A DNA stretch of 49,851 nucleotides, taken from contig JBBHKE010001884.1 of the NCBI GenBank assembly GCA_037447655.1, positions 161,495-211,345 of the forward strand. The letters run 5' to 3'. Origin of the DNA: Zygnema cylindricum (Eukaryota; Streptophyta; Zygnematophyceae; Zygnematales; Zygnemataceae). The notes beneath the pieces were generated by a model, which made no database searches, had not been told where the DNA came from, and was given only the letters and a program-made list of their open reading frames with translations. Position numbers and translations under genes: made by a program. This document shows positions 45,317 to 49,851 of the stretch, one piece after another; the stretch's first letter is position 1; the number at the start of each line of letters is the position of its first letter.

Positions 45317-46125
45317 CAGAGGTCGCAAACGGTTAACCGAAACCGTGACCGACCGTTAACCGACCCCCCGCGCCGGATCCGGAACGGATTCGGTTGCCAA
45401 ATTTTGGGGGTCGGGCGGTTACGGTCGGTTGACTCACCAGGAAAAAAAAAACGGTCAGTTACGGTCGGTCAAACAAAAAACCAAAAAAAATGAAAATTTT
45501 GTACTTTTTTTTTCCAACATTATTGTTCTTTGTACTTTTGGTATCGTGGAAGTACATGGCATCATGATTAGCGTCGCAAATCTGACAAGGTACTGTAGTA
45601 AGCTATTTATTTCGCAAATCAAAGGGAACGCGACAAAGCGTCGCAAATCTGACACGGTAGTACACTATTCATTTCGAAAATCTTAGGGAAAGCGACAAAG
45701 CGTCTCATCTGACACGGTAGTACAATATTCATTTCGCAAATCTTAGGCAACGCGACAAAGCGTCGCAAATCTGACACAGTAGTACACTATTCATTTCGCA
45801 AATCTTAGGGAACGCGACAAAGCGTCGCAAATCTGACACGGTAGTAACACTATTCATTTCGCAAATCTTAGGGAACGCGACAAATCGTAATTATTGGCTT
45901 ATTCCGTCGTACATTGATTAATGTTGTACTTTTTCGGTTACGGGCGGGCACGGTTAGTCACGAAAAATCAAGATTCGGTTATTTTTTTTTTCGTAAACGA
46001 CGGTCGGTTAACGGTTAACAATTTTGGAGCGTGACAAAACTCGGTCGGGCGTCGGTTACTCAGATTTTGAAAAAAAAAAAACGGTCGGTTTCGGGTATGA
46101 TTTTTTTTGACTTTTGCGACCTCTG
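45317..46125. mobile_element. non-autonomous hAT-like DNA transposon
   Basis: An 809-bp element with terminal inverted repeats CAGAGGTCGCAAA / TTTGCGACCTCTG (13 bp perfect), flanked by perfect 8-bp direct repeats ACATAAGG (45309-45316 and 46126-46133). An 8-bp target duplication and CAGAGG-type ends are the hAT signature. Subterminal regions are full of CGGTCGGTTA-like motifs (for example 45410-45470 and 45935-46090), probable transposase sites. There is no transposase ORF, so it would move only with help. The middle holds a 62-bp tandem array. It lies about 0.5 kb upstream of the synthetase gene. Confidence 0.9.
45571..45887. repeat. 62-bp tandem repeat, about five units
   Basis: Units run GCGTCGCAAATCTGACACGG, then TAGTACACTATTCATTTCGC, then AAATCTTAGGGAACGCGACA and a few bases. 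The third unit lacks some bases, and the first unit is the most diverged. All units lie inside the hAT-like element. Confidence 0.92.
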
Positions 46126-46155
46126 ACATAAGGCTAATAACGATTCACGGTGTAC

Positions 46156-46616
46156 TGTACTGTGCAATATTTTTAGTTCGATCTGGCATCAGATTTTGAA
46201 ATCATCGAGCAGCCCGATATACATAATATCGGACGCTCTGCATCGCACGGAAAAAGACTTGCTCCTTCAATAAACGAGTTTGACAATTTGTCCGTTTTTT
46301 AGTTTCGGTAAATTAACAAAGTATGTAACACCTTGCAAATCCACGTGAAAATAGACGCTCTATCCGTACAACCTAAAGCCCTAGGCCTCTCTTTCCTTCC
46401 CTTAGGCTTCTCATTCTAGCTCCATTATTTTACAACTCTGAAAAAAGACTTTCGTCGTTCATGTCAAACATTATTCCACTAGCATCATTCTTGTGACACG
46501 TCATTATTTTATGTTTTTTCTTTCTTCTTGATCCCGTTATGCCAAATCCTCTTTCAAAAAAACTGCATTCCTCATCTTCTCATTCTTGCTGGGATTGCAG
46601 AAACCCTAAAACAATA
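46156..46616 (+). promoter_or_regulatory. promoter and 5' UTR region of the asparaginyl-tRNA synthetase gene
   Basis: The stretch upstream of the gene. It holds a G-box core CACGTG (46342-46347) and a telo-box-like AAACCCTAAA (46601-46610) just before the start codon. Telo-boxes are known in plant promoters and 5' UTRs of translation genes. I do not see an unambiguous TATA box. The transcription start is unknown. An in-frame ATG at 46539 would add 26 residues. Confidence 0.5.
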
Positions 46617-46865
46617 ATGGCAGGCGAAACTAAAACTGAAACTGAGACTGAAAGGGATGTTGCAACCATAGAAGCATCCTCTTTGCAAGCAAAATACTCA
46701 AAGAGAGTTCTCATAAAGTCGATTCTCAAAGCTCCCGGAGAAGGCCTCGCATTGGCTGGTCAAAAGTTGACTATTGGAGGATGGGTGAAAACAGGGAGAG
46801 AACAAGGGAAGGGAGAGTTTGCATTTTTGGAAATTAATGATGGCTCATGTCCCGCAAATCTTCAA
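46617..46865 (+). CDS. asparaginyl-tRNA synthetase, cytosolic: first coding exon
   Basis: Encodes MAGETKTETETERDVATIEA and continues through RVLIKSILKAPGEGLALAGQ to DGSCPANLQ, the N-terminal start of the OB-fold anticodon-binding domain of class IIb AsnRS. The enzyme charges tRNA-Asn with asparagine in the cytosol. The start at 46617 has good context (A at -3, G at +4). An upstream in-frame ATG at 46539 is possible. The exon ends in phase 0 at the donor GTAAGA (46866). The assignment rests on close resemblance to plant SYNC1-type enzymes across all visible exons. The gene runs off the right edge of the window. Confidence 0.9.
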
Positions 46866-47571
46866 GTAAGACTACCTTTGGCTTTTCTTTCTAGGGTTTT
46901 TAAGTCTCTCAGCATCACTTTGTTTAGGGTTTCTCTTTTTAGGGTTTCTAAGTCTCTCAAAAGGCTTACTTTAACTTCTAAAATATTTTTTTGAAAAACA
47001 TACTTTGGATGTTGGAAAATGTTCTTCCACACATTTTAACTCCCTCCAACATACTTTTGACTTTTGAAAATTTCTCAAAAACTTCTTATGTGAGTAAAAA
47101 CTAGGATTGATGTTGTGTTTTTGTGTGTTGGATACCATTTGATTCATGATCTGTTTGATCGTTAGCAAATATAAATCTCGTATTAGGGTTTTTCCATTTT
47201 TCCATTGTTCCATCCATTTCTTTTCCTTTCCATTTCCTTCCATTCCATTATTGTTTCCATTCCATCAGTTAGAAGTCCAGCCATGTTATTTATTTTTTAT
47301 TCCTCCACATTATTCGTTATCCATTTTTCATTCCATTCTATGATTCTCCACCTACTTGATTCTTTCCATTCCCTTCCCCTTCCTCCTTCCTCCTCCTCTC
47401 CTTCCCTCTTTCCCTCTTTCCCTCCCCCTCTTCTTCCCTCTTTCCCTCCTTCCCTCCCTTCCTTCCCCCTCTCCCTCCTTCCCCCCTCCCTCCCTCCTCC
47501 TCCTCCCCACTCCCTCGTTCCTCCCTCCCTCCTCCCTCCACCTCCTCCTCCCTCCTAATGTTGTTCCTCAG
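46866..47571 (+). other. first visible intron, CT-rich; expected exon not seen
   Basis: Begins GTAAGA and ends CCTAATGTTGTTCCTCAG. From about 47,190 it turns pyrimidine-rich, and 47,341-47,558 is almost only C and T. Plant AsnRS proteins have about 33 residues here (the rest of the OB-fold strand region), and the phases of the flanking exons (0, then needing one carried base) also require another exon. I found no matching sequence. Confidence 0.7.
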
Positions 47572-47714
47572 GCACAAAACAGAAGGTGGAGCTTCGGGCG
47601 GAAAAGGTCATTGAAGTTGGGGCTTGCGATGCGAGCGTCTACCCGATCGCCAAAACAAAACTTTCGCTCGAGTATCTCCGGACCGTTATGCATCTAAGAG
47701 CCAGAACCAACACA
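47572..47714 (+). CDS. asparaginyl-tRNA synthetase: exon for the OB-fold end and linker
   Basis: Encodes (G)TKQKVELRAEKVIEVGACD, then ASVYPIAKTKLSLEYLRTVM and HLRARTNT, the end of the anticodon-binding domain and the hinge to the catalytic domain. It needs one base carried in from the preceding exon (GGC for Gly), which does not fit direct splicing from 46865. The donor is GTAAGT at 47715. The reading frame from the Thr codon at 47574 is certain. Confidence 0.9.
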
Positions 47715-47731
47715 GTAAGTTTCTACACGCA

Positions 47732-47763
<32 letters not shown>

Positions 47764-48328
47764 CCTCTCTCTCTCTCTTCTTTAGTTTGCAACCCTTCTT
47801 TCTGTATCTCTTTCCCCTTTTCTTTCCTGCTCCATTCCTCTCTCTCTCTGCCTCTTCTCCCACCCTCTCTTCTATTAGGTTACAAATGTTCTTCTATTCT
47901 TCGTCAAACTCTGTGTACCACCAATGTTCATGATCATACATGCCCATTCATGGCAAATAAAACGTTTTTTGCTTCATACCCAACTTAATGCCGATTATTG
48001 AATACTGTTGAAACATACCAAATGCCTTCTCACGTTTTGGAATTTTTCAGTCTCTCTCCCCTCCCTTCCCCTCTGTTATCAATCTTTCCCTGCCTCGTTT
48101 CCACAATCTGGTCTAACTTACCTAAAAACTCTCTCTAACTATCATTTCAAAACTTCAACTTCTAAATCGACAGCAATGTCTTGACTTTAATATCATCATT
48201 CACATCTAGTTCACTATGTGTGTGTATGTATGTGTGAAACCTTCTTTCTATATTTATATTTCTTTCTGAAAAAGATGAAAGTGGTTTCAAACGAATGTTG
48301 AAGGTTTTTTAATACTTTTTGGGTCCAG
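47715..48328 (+). other. intron with CT microsatellite
   Basis: GTAAGT...GTCCAG, 614 bp. A CT repeat fills about 47,729-47,780. No gene or other structure is seen. Confidence 0.8.
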
Positions 48329-48463
48329 ATTTCAGCTGTGGCTCGTATACGAAATGCTTTGGCATACGCCACTCATCAATTTTTTAACAACCAAGGATTT
48401 CTTTATATTCATACTCCCATTGTGACAACAAGTGATTGTGAAGGAGCTGGAGAAATGTTTCAG
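48329..48463 (+). CDS. asparaginyl-tRNA synthetase: catalytic motif 1 exon
   Basis: Forty-five codons, [20 protein letters not shown] through [20 protein letters not shown] to FQ. This is the start of the class II catalytic domain. The motif 1 region, with its conserved Pro in HTP, forms the dimer interface. Both ends are phase 0, with acceptor GTCCAG and donor GTTTGT. Confidence 0.93.
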
Positions 48464-49371
48464 GTTTGTGGATTTATTTTTTTCCTTTCAGCCTTCCTTG
48501 TAGGTTACAACATTGTGAACGTGTGTTAATGTGGTCGAAATTTTATGTAAATAGAGGTTTTTGAAAGTCTAATGTATGTATAGTCTTTGTTAGGGATTCT
48601 TAATTTGTACCAATGTTCTTAATTATGTGATTTTTTTGTAATTTGCTTGTTTTGTGCATGGGCGATTTGCTCTTTGGTTTCCGTATGAAATATTTGTTCT
48701 TTACCATTATTTTAAAGAAGGAGAATATATAGAAGTAACTTTTCGGAAAATAGAATGGGCATGAAATATTTGATCTTTACCATTATGTAAAAGGAGTGTA
48801 TATAAAATTCACTCTTTGGAGAATAGAATGGGCATAACTTTTAGTCAGAATGAACATTCTCCAGAGTGAGTAAACACTAAAAGTTTGTTGCAAAATTTTG
48901 ATTGGCGAGGTACAATGCCTATAGCTATCCGAGATAATAACACTAATTTGGGTGTGGGGTTTCTTTTACCCAAAATCAGAAATTAGTGTTGGTAGTAACA
49001 CGAATTGATTAAGTGGCGGAAAATAATGTAATGTGGTTAATTCTATCACTGTTTTAACACTACTAATTCACTAACTTTTAATAGCTATGTAAGGTTTAGT
49101 ATCTTTTTGTGGAAAAATACAGAGAGGTAACGTTTTGCTTTGACATTGCGAGGGGCATGTCTTGACATTGTTTTTCTATTTTGACATTTTCTGACACTTC
49201 ATTGACACATTTTTCTGAACATTTTTTTTGGCATTTTTGACTTTTTCTGACATGTGTTTAACATTTTGTTCGCTCTTTTGACTTTTTCCACATGTTTTTT
49301 GACATGTTTTTGAATGCTTTTGACATATTTTGACATGTTTTTGACATAATTTTGACATTCTTTTTGGGCAG
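48464..49371 (+). other. intron with degenerate TTTTTGACAT repeats
   Basis: 908 bp, GTTTGT...TTGGGCAG. The last 230 bases (49,140-49,370) are a loose array of TTTTTGACAT-like units, which doubles as a long pyrimidine-rich tract before the acceptor. Nothing else is recognised. Confidence 0.8.
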
Positions 49372-49695
49372 GTGACTACATTATTGAGTGAAGCAGAAAG
49401 AAGGGACAAAGAATTTGCGTCTCATCCTCCTCCTTCTGAGGAAGATGTAGAGGCAGCTCGAACTGAAGTAACTAATAAAGGGGAAATAGTGAAATCTTTA
49501 AAAGAACAGAAAGCAAGTAAGAGTGAAATTAAAGCGGCAGTCGAAGTTTTGAACAAATCGAAAGAAACTTTGCAGAGAATCGAAGAAAAATCGAAGTTGA
49601 GACCAGGACTTCCAAAAACCGATTCGGGTTCAGTTGACTATTCGGTTGACTTTTTTGCAAGACAAGCGTTTTTGACTGTCTCTGGACAACTTCAG
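49372..49695 (+). CDS. asparaginyl-tRNA synthetase: WHEP-like insertion exon
   Basis: One hundred and eight codons, from VTTLLSEAERR to FLTVSGQLQ, both ends phase 0, donor GTGAGA. Between the motif 1 region and DFFARQAFLTVSGQLQ it holds a charged helical hairpin (about residues 20-65 of the exon: EEDVEAARTEVTNKGEIVKS, then LKEQKASKSEIKAAVEVLNK). This is the WHEP-like insertion characteristic of plant cytosolic AsnRS, and it supports a land-plant origin. WHEP domains generally bind RNA or partner proteins. The rest of the catalytic domain (motifs 2 and 3) lies beyond the window. Confidence 0.93.
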
Positions 49696-49851
49696 GTGAG
49701 ATATAGTAGCCCTTTTCTTTATTGGTTTTTGTGTTTTGTGTTTTTTTTTTTTTGCGTCTTAATGGGTTCTCATAAGGCACGTTTCTAGTGTTTTGTGTTT
49801 TTGGTTATTTCTTTTCCCGATGATATAGAGTGGACTTCAACAGGTCTCTGT
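49696..49851 (+). other. start of the next intron
   Basis: Begins GTGAGATATAG and runs to the window end without a visible acceptor or further exon. The gene continues to the right. Confidence 0.75.

Noticed and set aside
45571-45887. CRISPR array
   Set aside because: The 62-bp units are contiguous tandem repeats without unique spacers, in a plant nuclear context inside a DNA transposon.
47205-47558. Ser/Pro/Leu-rich open frames and the Glu/Gly-rich frame on the other strand
   Set aside because: They are translations of a CT-rich intronic tract and lack any domain or codon pattern of a gene.

Overview
The window is nuclear DNA from a land plant. The one host gene, at the right end (46,617 to beyond 49,851, + strand), is a cytosolic asparaginyl-tRNA synthetase that carries the WHEP-like insertion typical of plant enzymes and is split by GT-AG introns. 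I cannot fix the lineage from sequence alone. The dense, old, nested retrotransposons fit a large repeat-rich genome such as a fern, lycophyte, bryophyte or gymnosperm, but that is inference.

Positions 1 to about 45,010 are retrotransposon wreckage. The dominant family, here CopA, is a Ty1/copia element with LTRs of about 1.05 kb (TGTAGAAATT...GAGTTTCA). Its primer binding site, GGTTATGGGCCCACC, lies directly after the LTR and is complementary to the anticodon arm of initiator tRNA-Met. This is the half-tRNA priming known from Drosophila copia, not the usual plant TGGTATCAGAGC. Twelve CopA LTRs are visible. The copies are CopA-2 (450-13883, +), which is split by CopA-1 (1376-8782, -), itself split by a solo LTR (5435-6482); CopA-3 (19518-25981, +, complete, perfect TCTTT target duplication); CopA-4 (27768-28849, fragment); CopA-5 (28850-33862, -); and CopA-6 (33863-40336, +). 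All coding regions are broken, and several copies share the same disabling lesions.

A second copia family, CopB (- strand), is present at 18332-19517 and 25982-27489 as the target into which CopA-3 inserted. A Ty3/gypsy family appears twice. Gyp-1 (- strand) has protease at 1-449, gag at 13884-16608, leader, and an LTR fragment at 17615-18331, and it is the host of the CopA-2 nest. Gyp-2 (+ strand, 40337-45010) has reverse transcriptase, RNase H, integrase, a terminal PHD finger, and LTR sequence.

The most unusual signal is at 27,768-28,004. This block is CopA pol sequence written backwards without complementing. It lies directly after a C-run/G-run/10-N gap and forms a 73-nt exact mirror image with 28,005-28,077. 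No known DNA rearrangement makes such a product, so it is almost certainly an assembly or gap-filling error.

Between the retrotransposons and the gene (45,011-46,616) lie a foldback repeat, an 809-bp non-autonomous hAT-like element with perfect 8-bp target duplications and an internal array of about five 62-bp repeats, and then the promoter and 5' UTR (G-box, telo-box). In the gene, the exon expected between the first two visible exons (about 33 codons of the anticodon-binding fold) is not found. The intron where it should lie contains a long CT-rich tract.
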